Origin: Candidatus Nitrosopumilus sp.
GTDB lineage: Archaea > Thermoproteota > Nitrososphaeria > Nitrososphaerales > Nitrosopumilaceae
DNA: 51,259 nt
NCBI GenBank assembly: GCA_003702525.1
Contig: REGJ01000005.1
Coordinates: 1 to 51,259, forward strand
Direction: 5' to 3'
The notes beneath the pieces were generated by a model. It was not told where the DNA came from and made no database searches. It worked only from the letters and a program-made list of their open reading frames with translations. The position numbers and the translations under genes were made by a program. Each line of letters begins with the position of its first letter. Within the stretch, counting starts at the first letter, position 1. Of the stretch, positions 35,799 to 43,265 are shown one piece after another.

Positions 35799-36308
35799 AT
35801 GTTTGGAAGAAAACCTCAACTCAAAGAAGGAGTTCATGTCTTTTCTGTAAAAGAGAATGGTGATTACAAGGACTTTATCTTTGCCACAGTTACTGGAGTT
35901 GAGGGAAGAAAGGTTGGAGTAAGTGGAGTTATTGTAAATCCAGTTGGTTTGAAAAACAAAATAGAACAAGGAAAGACTGGTGAACGTTCCCTAGAGATTC
36001 TACAAAATCCAAATCCAGACAATGTTGTTTTGGCTCTAGTGTATAGAATCGAACATGAAAACTTTGCAGATGTGCTAGATCTTGACCAAGACAAATGTGA
36101 TCTCATTCCGCCCAAAGTCTACAATATGCTAGATGGATGGATTCGCGAATCCCTCCCAGAATTTATCAACACAGTGCTATCTCTTCCACCCGGTGCAGAA
36201 CGTGATGAGGCAAAACGTGTCCTCAAAAACAGAATGGACACTCTGATTGACAAGAATCTCAAACGAACACTTTACTCTGTATGCCGAAGTCTCAAGATTC
36301 TAAACTGA
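35799..36308 (+). CDS. Hypothetical protein
   Basis: The 169-residue product has a beta-rich N-terminal half (EGVHVFSVKENGDYKDFIFA, VEGRKVGVSGVIVNPVGL) and a helical C-terminal half (VYNMLDGWIRESLPEFINTV). No signature motif recognised. It is divergent from the sugar dehydrogenase gene and upstream of rpl12 on the same strand, which has its own promoter. Confidence 0.65.
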   Translation: MFGRKPQLKEGVHVFSVKENGDYKDFIFATVTGVEGRKVGVSGVIVNPVGLKNKIEQGKTGERSLEILQNPNPDNVVLALVYRIEHENFADVLDLDQDKCDLIPPKVYNMLDGWIRESLPEFINTVLSLPPGAERDEAKRVLKNRMDTLIDKNLKRTLYSVCRSLKILN

Positions 36309-36330
36309 TTCTAGACACAAGTTCACAGTA

Positions 36331-36341
36331 GTTTTATATTA
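36331..36341 (+). promoter_or_regulatory. TATA box of rpl12
   Basis: GTTTTATATTA lies about 30 bases before the rpl12 ATG at 36365, so the stalk protein gene has its own promoter. Confidence 0.5.
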
Positions 36342-36364
36342 TCGACTCTGAAAATCTCGGTACA

Positions 36365-36679
36365 ATGGAATATGTTTACGCTGCTTTACTTCTTCACAAG
36401 CTAGAAAAAGAAGTTAACGAGGCAAACGTCAGCTCAGTTGTCAAAGCATCTGGCGCTGAAGTTAATGAAGCCCAAGTTAAAGCACTAGTTGCAGCCTTAG
36501 CCGATGTTAACATCGATGAGGCAGTTAAAGCCGCACCTGTCGCAGTTGCAGCAGCAGCCGCACCAGCAGCAGGCGGAGATGCACCAGCTGGTGGTGAAGC
36601 AAAGGCCGAGGAAAAACCTAAAGAAGAAGGTAAAACCGAAGAAGCAGCCATGGAAGGATTATCTTCACTATTTGGCTAA
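36365..36679 (+). CDS. rpl12: Ribosomal stalk protein P1 (L12e)
   Basis: The 104-residue protein has the P1 dimerisation domain ([20 protein letters not shown]), an Ala-rich hinge, a charged Lys/Glu segment and the conserved tail EGLSSLFG that recruits translation factors. In most archaea this gene follows rpl10 in one operon; here it is on the opposite strand about 2.4 kb away. Confidence 0.95.
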   Translation: MEYVYAALLLHKLEKEVNEANVSSVVKASGAEVNEAQVKALVAALADVNIDEAVKAAPVAVAAAAAPAAGGDAPAGGEAKAEEKPKEEGKTEEAAMEGLSSLFG

Positions 36680-36760
36680 ACGAGTTTACTTTTCTCAAAT
36701 CTATTTTTGATCTCTATTTTTATCAATTCTTAATTACCAATATCTCGATGTCTGCATTGA

Positions 36761-37393
36761 ATGGTAGATTTTTCTTTTGAACTTGGATCGTTTATCACCA
36801 TTTTAGATTACTTGGGTACAATTGCATTTGCAGTTACTGGTGCTTCAAAGGCAATTGCACACAGAGCTGACATTTTTGGAATTATTGTTTTGGCAACAGT
36901 TGTTGGTGTTGCAGGTGGAATAACCCGTGATGTGACATTTGGAATATTTCCAAATGCATTTTCTGATCCAATATACATTGGATTGACTGTCACAGTTGGA
37001 ATTGTAATGTTCTTTTTGTACACAAAACTCAAAAAACGAATGGAGACTTGGTTAGTCTTTGATGCAGTTGGACTAGGTGTATTTTCAATCATTGGTGCAT
37101 CTATTGCACACCAAGTAGTTGGACTGGAATTTCTTCCAATGCTGTTAGCAGGAGTGATTACTGCAATTGGTGGTGGAATATTGCGTGATGTATTTGTTCG
37201 AGAGATTCCAATTGTCTTTGTAAAAGAAGTCTATGCAGTAGCTAGTGTAATTGGAATTGTAGTATTTTATGCAATACTCTCATCTGGTGTAGATATTCAG
37301 ATTGCATCAATTGTTGGAATATCTATTATAACTGCAATCAGGTTACTTGCAATGAAATACAACTGGAATCTGCCAAAAGTAAAGGAATTTTGA
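36761..37393 (+). CDS. UPF0126/TRIC-type membrane protein
   Basis: The 210-residue protein has about seven membrane helices and the duplicated family signature: AVTGASKAIAHRADIFGI with GGITRDVTFG in the first half, and GVITAIGGGILRDVFV in the second. Prokaryotic relatives are trimeric cation channels. The ion passed is unknown. A CTTAATTA box lies 32 bases upstream. Confidence 0.85.
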   Translation: MVDFSFELGSFITILDYLGTIAFAVTGASKAIAHRADIFGIIVLATVVGVAGGITRDVTFGIFPNAFSDPIYIGLTVTVGIVMFFLYTKLKKRMETWLVFDAVGLGVFSIIGASIAHQVVGLEFLPMLLAGVITAIGGGILRDVFVREIPIVFVKEVYAVASVIGIVVFYAILSSGVDIQIASIVGISIITAIRLLAMKYNWNLPKVKEF

Positions 37394-37435
37394 ATCAAAA
37401 AATTCTCTAAAATAGGCTCAATTTTTATATAAAAT

Positions 37436-37678
37436 ATGAAATTCGGAAATTAATAGTGCTATATTGCAAAGCAACATTTTTGATAGAACATCTGACACAG
37501 TTACAGTTGTAATTGATGCATTTGATGATGGAAGTATCAAGATAAGCGTTCCACAATTCAGTACTGTTGACATGGTATTAGTTGATGGTGAAGATGGGAT
37601 GATGCATATATTCATGGCAGTATGGTCAAAGTTTACTTTCTAACTGGCGCAGAAAAAATTGAAATTATTGGAAACTAG
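37436..37678 (+). pseudogene. Remnant of a PEFG-type surface protein gene
   Basis: Three reading-frame pieces match the domain next to the PEFG motif in the protein at 1-802. They are a YEI start, TVTVVIDAFDDGSIKISVP followed by MVLVDGEDG (frame of 37464-37643), and, after a frameshift, FLTGAEKIEIIGN ending at 37676-37678. The intact gene has SIDAMDDGSITLTIP, VLVDGEEVDF and AGAEEIEIIG. The signal peptide, Ig-like domain and PEFG anchor are missing. A TATA-like TTTTTATATAAA precedes it. Confidence 0.6.
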
Positions 37679-37713
37679 TATTTTCAAATTTTTTATTTTT
37701 TTAATTGAATTTT

Positions 37714-37929
37714 TTATATCTTGAGTTTGCCTGATTCTAATCCTTTCTGTACAATGCCAATTAACTCCTCAACTGTACAAGTACGTAATGACTCAGGTAG
37801 TGACTCTGCATTAAATGATTGGAACTTGCCAATCTTTTTTCGAACCAACATCTTTACAATTCCTGGTACGTCATCTTCAAACTTTTGACTAATATGATCT
37901 AGAATTTCATCAACTTCTTTTTTCTTCAC
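37714..37929 (-). CDS. Small hypothetical protein
   Basis: The 71-residue helical product (KKKEVDEILDHISQKFEDD, later SLRTCTVEELIGIVQKGLES) starts at GTG one base after the stop of the membrane protein gene and is surely cotranscribed with it. No family recognised. Confidence 0.6.
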   Translation of the reverse strand: MKKKEVDEILDHISQKFEDDVPGIVKMLVRKKIGKFQSFNAESLPESLRTCTVEELIGIVQKGLESGKLKI

Positions 37930-37930
37930 A

Positions 37931-39004
37931 CTAGTTTGAAGAGAATCTTAGTATTTTAGGTGCAAGGATCATTCCTACTATTCCTGAAACAATTCCTCCT
38001 GGGATGGTCATCATCCAGTCCTTGAATACAACATCTGATGATGTTGGTAATACATCATATGGAAATATGTCATTGTGTAGATACACTTCTAGAAATGTCA
38101 TTGATAGCATTGGAAAACTAAATGCAAAAAACATCGAACCTAGTATTGCACCTGCAACTTTTGCTGAATGTTTTTGCATAACTTTTGATTTCCATTTTTT
38201 GTTAAAGACATAGTCTGCTGCAATCGCACTAATCATTGGTGCTGCAAATAATGGGAGATAAAATATGATGCCTTCAGATGTAAAGATGTTAGATGATATA
38301 TTCATCACAATAAACGTCAGTGCCGCAGTGCTAGTTGCACCAAATCGATTCTGGGCCTTTGATGATGTCCAAAATACTAGGGAATATGCAAATGGAATCA
38401 GAACAAAACTTAGCACAATTGCAACATTAGGATCTGGATTGAAATTGTGGGTTTCTCCTTCTGATATTGGCAGTACGAAAAAAAAGATTAACCACATTAT
38501 GCTAAACCAAAAAATTCCATAAGTTATTGGTAAGATTGCTCTAAAGAAGATATTCTTTTCTTGTAAGTGGAAATTAATTCGTGAAAACCCAATAACAGAA
38601 CCCACTAATGTAGTTAGAATTCCTAACGCAAGTGTTATGTGAGTTGGACTAAGCAGTCCATCTAATCCAAACAATTCGTGCCAGTAAAAATCTCCAGGAC
38701 CTGCTGCAACCTGAATCATTGTACCAATAACTATGAGTTTGAGTCCCATTGCAAATGATTCTGTTCTAACTTCTTTTCTTCTAAGATACATCACAGAACT
38801 CATTATTGCACTAATTACACTAATTCCAACACCAAGATACAAAATTCCATGTGATGGTGTAAAGAATGTCTCAGGTTCTCTTAACAAATGTGATGTAATG
38901 TCCCAACTTGCCCCCCACATTGCCAATGTAGTTCCAGACAATGCTGCAAGAAATACAATTGTAGGAAGTCTCACTTGAGATTTTTGTAAATATTCAGTTG
39001 CCAA
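37931..39004 (-). CDS. Multi-pass membrane protein with duplicated D-x3-H-x10-P-x-H motif
   Basis: The 357-residue product has roughly nine or ten hydrophobic helices. Two segments share exact spacing: D35-x3-H39-x10-P50-x-H52 and D105-x3-H109-x10-P120-x-H122, each followed by a hydrophobic helix with a Leu-Gly step. Paired Asp/His at membrane edges suggests a metal or heme site, but this is inference. I do not recognise the family. It is followed one base later by the 71-residue gene and lies downstream of rpl1-rpl10 on the same strand, after 79 bases. Confidence 0.75.
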   Translation of the reverse strand: MATEYLQKSQVRLPTIVFLAALSGTTLAMWGASWDITSHLLREPETFFTPSHGILYLGVGISVISAIMSSVMYLRRKEVRTESFAMGLKLIVIGTMIQVAAGPGDFYWHELFGLDGLLSPTHITLALGILTTLVGSVIGFSRINFHLQEKNIFFRAILPITYGIFWFSIMWLIFFFVLPISEGETHNFNPDPNVAIVLSFVLIPFAYSLVFWTSSKAQNRFGATSTAALTFIVMNISSNIFTSEGIIFYLPLFAAPMISAIAADYVFNKKWKSKVMQKHSAKVAGAILGSMFFAFSFPMLSMTFLEVYLHNDIFPYDVLPTSSDVVFKDWMMTIPGGIVSGIVGMILAPKILRFSSN

Positions 39005-39083
39005 TATTTCAAACCTGTATTATTATGTTCATAAATGATTCTACTTTTTTTGTGAATTACCACTTGGAAGAATTATCTTTGGT

Positions 39084-39950
39084 TTATGCTGGAGTGTAAT
39101 CTTTTGCTTGACCTACAACTGCTCTTGCTTGAGCATCTGCCTTTTGCAAGATTTGCTCTTTTGTTTCATCAGTCATGTAACCTGATTCAACAGATACAGA
39201 ACGTGCTGATTGTGCTGCTTTTGCCAAGATTTGCTCGATGTTGTCTGGTGTGACATATGCTGCCTCGATAGATAATGAAATTGCTTCTTGGTGTGCTTGT
39301 GCAAATTCATCTCTTACCTTCTCAACATCAATTATCATCTCCTCTTCAGCATACTTGAGTCCATCCTCGAGTGCTGTGAATAATGTGATTCCAGCCTCAA
39401 CTGGTTTGATATCTAATTTACCTAAAATTGCTGCAAGTTTTTCATTGATTGCTTCACCTTTGAGTACTGGTGTTGAGTCTTTTGCAATCCATATTGTACC
39501 TTGGTCAATCTTAGTTGGGATTCCTGCTTCTTTGAATTCTGTAAGCATTGGTCCTGGTGCAATTCCTGTGTTCTTTGCTGGAACGACAATATCGATACTT
39601 GCAATATCTCCGCCTCTGGCCATCATCATGATTTTGTTCTTTGCCAAAAGTACGTTAAGCTTGAATGGTGACATGTCTGTAAACATGAGCATGATTTGTC
39701 CTTTGAATTCTCCAATCATGTCTTTGATTCCTGGAATATCCGAATTCTCTAGTGCTTTTTGTGCAACTTTATCTTTGATGCTGAAAAATTCTACATCATC
39801 TTTGAGAGTTTTTCTTAAAGGTAGTATCTGAGTAGAACGTACCTTGTTCATTTTGATAACTGCCATTACTTTGTATTTTTTTGGTAACTCTTGTAATTGC
39901 TGATACATCTGAGCTTTTCTTTTAGGATATGTGGTTCTATTCTCATGCAT
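39084..39950 (-). CDS. rpl10: Ribosomal stalk base protein P0 (uL10)
   Basis: The 288-residue protein matches archaeal P0: YPKRKAQMYQQLQELPKKYK, a middle GQIMLMFTDMSPFKLNVLLA segment, PAKNTGIAPGPMLTEFKEAG and helical stalk-binding segments (ITLFTALEDGLKYAEEEMII). It anchors P1 dimers on 23S rRNA. The usual acidic tail with a final GLGALFG-like motif is absent; the chain ends VVGQAKDYTPA. It overlaps the rpl1 end by eight bases. Confidence 0.93.
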   Translation of the reverse strand: MHENRTTYPKRKAQMYQQLQELPKKYKVMAVIKMNKVRSTQILPLRKTLKDDVEFFSIKDKVAQKALENSDIPGIKDMIGEFKGQIMLMFTDMSPFKLNVLLAKNKIMMMARGGDIASIDIVVPAKNTGIAPGPMLTEFKEAGIPTKIDQGTIWIAKDSTPVLKGEAINEKLAAILGKLDIKPVEAGITLFTALEDGLKYAEEEMIIDVEKVRDEFAQAHQEAISLSIEAAYVTPDNIEQILAKAAQSARSVSVESGYMTDETKEQILQKADAQARAVVGQAKDYTPA

Positions 39951-40605
39951 GTTTCTTCTTGACCTCTTGGATTTGTTTAATTGGTTTTCCCATTGTGGTT
40001 TTGATCATGACTTTTTTCATATTCTTCTCACCGTTTGGTAATTTCTTTTCAATTGCACTTAGCACTGCATGTGCATTGATTGCCAAGTCTCCATCTTCCA
40101 TTGATTCATCTCCGATTTTACATGAAACAGAAAGTGATGCTCTTGTTCTAACTTTAATTGATGATCTAAATCTTGCTAAAAATGATTCAATAGGTGCATT
40201 AAATGGAACTGGTGTTGGCATCTTTCCTCTAGGACCTAATAGTTGACCTAAAGTTTTACCGACTGTTGGCATTATTTGTGTATCTGCCAAAAAGAAATCA
40301 TATTTGTTGATGAATTTTCTAGACTCTCTTTTGTTTGCTCCAAATTTGTCTAGTTCTTCATTTCCTATAACAGAGTCTGCTTTTGCTGCTTTTGCTTTTG
40401 TTCCCATGTCCCCTGTTGCAATAACACATACTGTTGCAGGTGAACTAGTCTTTGGAAGCTGAACGACTTCGTTGAGTGCAAATCCTTTCTTGACATCAAT
40501 ATCTTTGAAATTGACAATCAACTCTACTGACTGCTTGAATTTTTTTGCTTTAGTTGCAGTCTTTGCCTCTTTTACCATATCAGCTAGTTGAGCCTCTGTA
40601 ATCAT
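39943..40605 (-). CDS. rpl1: Ribosomal protein uL1
   Basis: The product of about 220 residues shows the L1 core: FKQSVELIVNFKDIDVKKGF, YDFFLADTQIMPTVGKTLGQ, LLGPRGKMPTPVPFN and VMIKTTMGKPIKQI. The ATG at 40605 is preferred over the TTG at 40614. It overlaps rpl10 by eight bases. It is separated from rpl11 by a block of unrelated genes on the other strand. Confidence 0.95.
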   Translation of the reverse strand: MITEAQLADMVKEAKTATKAKKFKQSVELIVNFKDIDVKKGFALNEVVQLPKTSSPATVCVIATGDMGTKAKAAKADSVIGNEELDKFGANKRESRKFINKYDFFLADTQIMPTVGKTLGQLLGPRGKMPTPVPFNAPIESFLARFRSSIKVRTRASLSVSCKIGDESMEDGDLAINAHAVLSAIEKKLPNGEKNMKKVMIKTTMGKPIKQIQEVKKKHA

Positions 40606-40742
40606 TACGAACAATTTCGAGAAAGCCTACTTAAAATCGTTTAGAGGCAGGAATTTAGTTGGTGCTGATAATTTTAAAAAATTTCATTTTTTGTCCAAAA
40701 TAATTGAAAATCAACATCAAATTCCTCACAAAACCTACATAT

Positions 40743-40750
40743 ATTAAATC
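40743..40750 (+). promoter_or_regulatory. TATA box that sets the Lrp-type gene start
   Basis: ATTAAATC lies 30 bases before the TTG at 40773 but downstream of the TTG at 40704, so the shorter protein is favoured. Confidence 0.55.
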
Positions 40751-40772
40751 ACAACGAGAATTTTCGAATACC

Positions 40773-41234
40773 TTGCATAGATTTGATGAATTAGATATGA
40801 AATTGCTCTTTGAATTAACAAAAGACGGCTCGATCTCAGTTCCTATACTCTCAAAGAAACTAGGAATCAATGCATCTGTGCTTTACAGCCGAATCAAGAG
40901 GCTAGTCAAAAAGAAACTGATAAAGAAATTCACAGTCGAAATTGACGACTCTTTGTTAGGAATAGGTGTAAAGGCAAACGTTGGAATCAACAGAGATCCA
41001 AAGTTCAAAGACGCAATTCACAAAAAATTCATGGAAACCCCTGAAGTCGTGTCAATTTCAGAGGTCACTGGAAGATTTGACATCATGATTCAAGTGTACT
41101 CAAAGAACCTTGAATCCCTCCATGCAGTAGTTATCGAGAAGATTGGAAAAATCGAAGGAATCCAAAATACTGAGACCTTTGTAGAATTACAAAAGACTGA
41201 CAAAGATCCAGTATATCTTGATGAATTGACATAA
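40773..41234 (+). CDS. Lrp/AsnC-family transcriptional regulator
   Basis: The product of about 153 residues begins with the winged-helix domain (FDELDMKLLFELTKDGSIS and SKKLGINASVLYSRIKRLVK) and ends with the RAM-like sensor domain (VSISEVTGRFDIMIQVYSKN). Regulators of this family bind DNA as dimers or octamers and respond to amino acids. A longer frame from 40704 would add 23 residues before the usual family start; promoter spacing argues for the TTG at 40773. The regulated genes are unknown. Confidence 0.85.
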   Translation: MHRFDELDMKLLFELTKDGSISVPILSKKLGINASVLYSRIKRLVKKKLIKKFTVEIDDSLLGIGVKANVGINRDPKFKDAIHKKFMETPEVVSISEVTGRFDIMIQVYSKNLESLHAVVIEKIGKIEGIQNTETFVELQKTDKDPVYLDELT

Positions 41235-41277
41235 TTCATACATCATCTATTAATAATCAAATAAACTAGGAATCCTA

Positions 41278-41382
41278 ATGTCTGAAGATCAACAAATTTT
41301 CTATTGTGAGCTATCAAACAAGAAAAGAAAAGAACAATACGGAATTGATACTGCACAAGAAAAGTCTGAAAAAGCACGATAA
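41278..41382 (+). CDS. 34-residue charged microprotein
   Basis: The product reads MSEDQQIFYCELSNKKRKEQ and then a charged helix. An ATTAATAA box lies about 30 bases upstream. It begins a run of five small genes ending at 42077. Confidence 0.45.
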   Translation: MSEDQQIFYCELSNKKRKEQYGIDTAQEKSEKAR

Positions 41383-41429
41383 ATGCGAAATTATCAATGC
41401 TTAAGTCTTTAACATGTGGTTATAGATTC

Positions 41430-41555
41430 ATGGGCGAGACCAAACTTTACACTTGTAAAAACTGTGGTGCTGAATTTCCTTCCAGTGAAGTTCGACTGTA
41501 TTGCAAGGTATGCAAATCAAATCTAGATAAAACCGGTCAACTTCCAAAACTCTAA
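41430..41555 (+). CDS. 41-residue zinc-ribbon microprotein
   Basis: The product has YTCKNCGAEF and LYCKVCKSNL, a minimal C2C2 zinc ribbon. CTTAAGTC begins 30 bases before the ATG. Confidence 0.6.
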   Translation: MGETKLYTCKNCGAEFPSSEVRLYCKVCKSNLDKTGQLPKL

Positions 41556-41588
41556 ATTCATAAGTTGCAATTCTTTGAATTATTCTAA

Positions 41589-41699
41589 ATGGACAAACGC
41601 GATGCTGCATTTTTAATAGGAATTCTTGGTGGAACCGGAACTGCTGTAGGAATTGTAGTACTTTTGGCAAACGGTTTTATCAAAAATCCATTTATCTAG
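41589..41699 (+). CDS. 36-residue single-helix membrane microprotein
   Basis: The product has a short charged start (MDKRD) and one helix with small residues (AAFLIGILGGTGTAVGIVVL); a GxxxG-like pattern may allow helix packing. A CATAAGTT box lies about 29 bases upstream. Confidence 0.5.
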   Translation: MDKRDAAFLIGILGGTGTAVGIVVLLANGFIKNPFI

Positions 41700-41718
41700 A
41701 TGCATCTTTACCAATTTC

Positions 41719-41859
41719 ATGAAAACAGAAAACGAAGTTGCAGAATACCGAAAAGTTATCGAACAAAGATTGGTAAATGCAGAATCAATGGATGCAATGA
41801 AGTACTATCAAGGAGTTCTTAGAGCACTTGAATGGGTAGTTACAGGAAATGATGTTTAG
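41719..41859 (+). CDS. 46-residue helical microprotein
   Basis: The product (MKTENEVAEYRKVIEQRLVN, later YYQGVLRALEWVVTG) looks like two amphipathic helices. An ATTTATC box lies about 29 bases upstream, overlapping the end of the preceding small gene. Confidence 0.5.
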   Translation: MKTENEVAEYRKVIEQRLVNAESMDAMKYYQGVLRALEWVVTGNDV

Positions 41860-41888
41860 ATTTTATACACAAACCCTGTAACTGTATC

Positions 41889-42077
41889 ATGAACTGTGTT
41901 GTGTGCTCAAAGAAAAAAGAAGATTATGCGGTATGGAGCAACAAGATAGTAATTTCAGCAACCTATAACTCTAAAGTTCAGGATCATAATGTGATTAGAA
42001 AATTATCCGAACATGATGTCCTTTGTCATGATTGTATGCAGAAAATTTTAGATGATGTAGATAAAACTCGAGTCTAA
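41889..42077 (+). CDS. Small zinc-finger protein
   Basis: The 62-residue product has MNCVVCSKKKEDYAVWSNK at its start and DVLCHDCMQKILDDV near its end, giving a C2C2 site around a strand-rich middle. Its stop codon abuts that of convergent rpl11 with no gap. Confidence 0.65.
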   Translation: MNCVVCSKKKEDYAVWSNKIVISATYNSKVQDHNVIRKLSEHDVLCHDCMQKILDDVDKTRV

Positions 42078-42557
42078 TTACTGGAATTTCTCATCCCATT
42101 TACCTTCGTTGATTTCTGCTGTAATTTCTTTTGGAGTCTTTCCTTCTACTTTGACTCCTAAAGCAAGGCATGTACCAACAATAGTTTTTGCAACTGACTT
42201 TAGTGATGATGCATAAGAGTTCTCTAGTTTTGTGTTTGCAACTTTAACAACTGCATCCATCGTAACATCTCCTGCCCATTCAGTTCCAGAAGCACCAGAA
42301 CCTTTTTGGATTCCTGCTTCTTTCATGATGAGTGCAGCTGCTGATGGGATACCGATTTCAATCTCATACTTTTTTGTATCACTATCAACAATAACGGTAA
42401 CTGGAACTTTCATTCCCTCAAAGTCTTTTGTTTTATCGTTAATTGCATTGATAACTTCCATGATGTTGACGCCGAGTGGACCTAGTGCTGGACCCAAAGG
42501 TGGACCTGCAGATGCTCCTCCTCCTGTTACAAGTGATGAAATTTTTTGTTCTCCCAT
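42078..42557 (-). CDS. rpl11: Ribosomal protein uL11
   Basis: The 159-residue protein has ASAGPPLGPALGPLGVNIME, the rRNA-binding lower half (IQKGSGASGTEWAGDVTMDA) and the LKSVAKTIVGTCLALGVKV helix. L11 forms the GTPase-associated centre. It lies 34 bases after nusG on the same strand. Confidence 0.95.
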   Translation of the reverse strand: MGEQKISSLVTGGGASAGPPLGPALGPLGVNIMEVINAINDKTKDFEGMKVPVTVIVDSDTKKYEIEIGIPSAAALIMKEAGIQKGSGASGTEWAGDVTMDAVVKVANTKLENSYASSLKSVAKTIVGTCLALGVKVEGKTPKEITAEINEGKWDEKFQ

Positions 42558-42591
42558 ATTTTATCGCCTTAAAATGAAAATTTAATCCTTC

Positions 42592-43050
42592 CTAACCCTC
42601 GGTTGATAGTTTTAGATAGTTTGCGTCTACTGTGACTGGTAGTTGGTATGATGCATCCAGCAAAACAACTGTAGCTTCTTCCTTGTCTGGATCGATTCTG
42701 GTGATTGTTGCCTTCATTCCCTTGAATGGACCGCCAGTGATTTCTACGACATTGTCTACTGCTAGTGTAGATACTGTTGATTTCTTTACCAAATATCCCT
42801 CGATATCTTTGAATTCTAATTCTCCTCTTAATTGACCGCGGATGTGTCTGACACCTTCTACTGCCATGTATGCATCACTTGGATTGACTGCTTCAATGAC
42901 GACATATCCTTTTAGATCATTTACCCAAAATACTGATTGAATGTTGATTTGATTAGCATTAGCTTTTGCTTCTAATAATCTCATTACCACTTTTTCTTGT
43001 CCACCAGTGGTTCTAATTGCAAACAAATGTGATTTTACTTCCTCAGACAA
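42592..43050 (-). CDS. spt5: Transcription elongation factor Spt5 (NusG)
   Basis: The 152-residue product has an NGN domain (FAIRTTGGQEKVVMRLLEAK and GYVVIEAVNPSDAYMAVEGV) and a C-terminal KOW domain (VVEITGGPFKGMKATITRID). With Spt4 it clamps RNA polymerase on DNA. The start is TTG two bases after the secE stop. Confidence 0.93.
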   Translation of the reverse strand: MSEEVKSHLFAIRTTGGQEKVVMRLLEAKANANQINIQSVFWVNDLKGYVVIEAVNPSDAYMAVEGVRHIRGQLRGELEFKDIEGYLVKKSTVSTLAVDNVVEITGGPFKGMKATITRIDPDKEEATVVLLDASYQLPVTVDANYLKLSTEG

Positions 43051-43052
43051 TT

Positions 43053-43226
43053 TTACCTACCAAATGTGATCACCGAAAAGACGAATTGAATGATAAATCC
43101 AATGATGCCAACTCCGCCAATACCTAATAGTACCAATCTAAGATGCTGTTTATACTCATCTTTGTCTGGCTTTTTTGCCATTTTCAAGGTATTTGCCATA
43201 TCCTTCAACTTCTGCTTCGGGTTCAT
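43053..43226 (-). CDS. secE: Preprotein translocase subunit SecE (Sec61 gamma)
   Basis: The 57-residue product has an amphipathic N-terminal helix (MNPKQKLKDMANTLKMAKKP), a KDEYKQHLRLVLLGIGGVG stretch and one membrane helix (IIGFIIQFVFSVITF), the layout of Sec61 gamma. The position directly before nusG is the conserved archaeal order. A TATAAG-like box on the minus strand near 43250 lies about 29 bases upstream. Confidence 0.85.
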   Translation of the reverse strand: MNPKQKLKDMANTLKMAKKPDKDEYKQHLRLVLLGIGGVGIIGFIIQFVFSVITFGR

Positions 43227-43265
43227 TGGTGGAAATTAATAGGGTCTCCTTATATCTCTTATTTC

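Noticed and set aside
36394-36710. Minus and plus ORFs overlapping rpl12
   Set aside because: They are frame shadows of the Ala/Lys-rich P1 gene.
37418-37615. 65-codon minus-strand ORF
   Set aside because: It is antisense to the PEFG-protein remnant, whose plus-strand frames match a known local protein.
39238-39831. 197-codon plus-strand ORF
   Set aside because: It is the shadow of rpl10 on the opposite strand; the protein has no sensible pattern.
43143-43265. N-terminal extension of the DtdA frame
   Set aside because: It is antisense to secE; the family start and TATA spacing fit the ATG at 43266.
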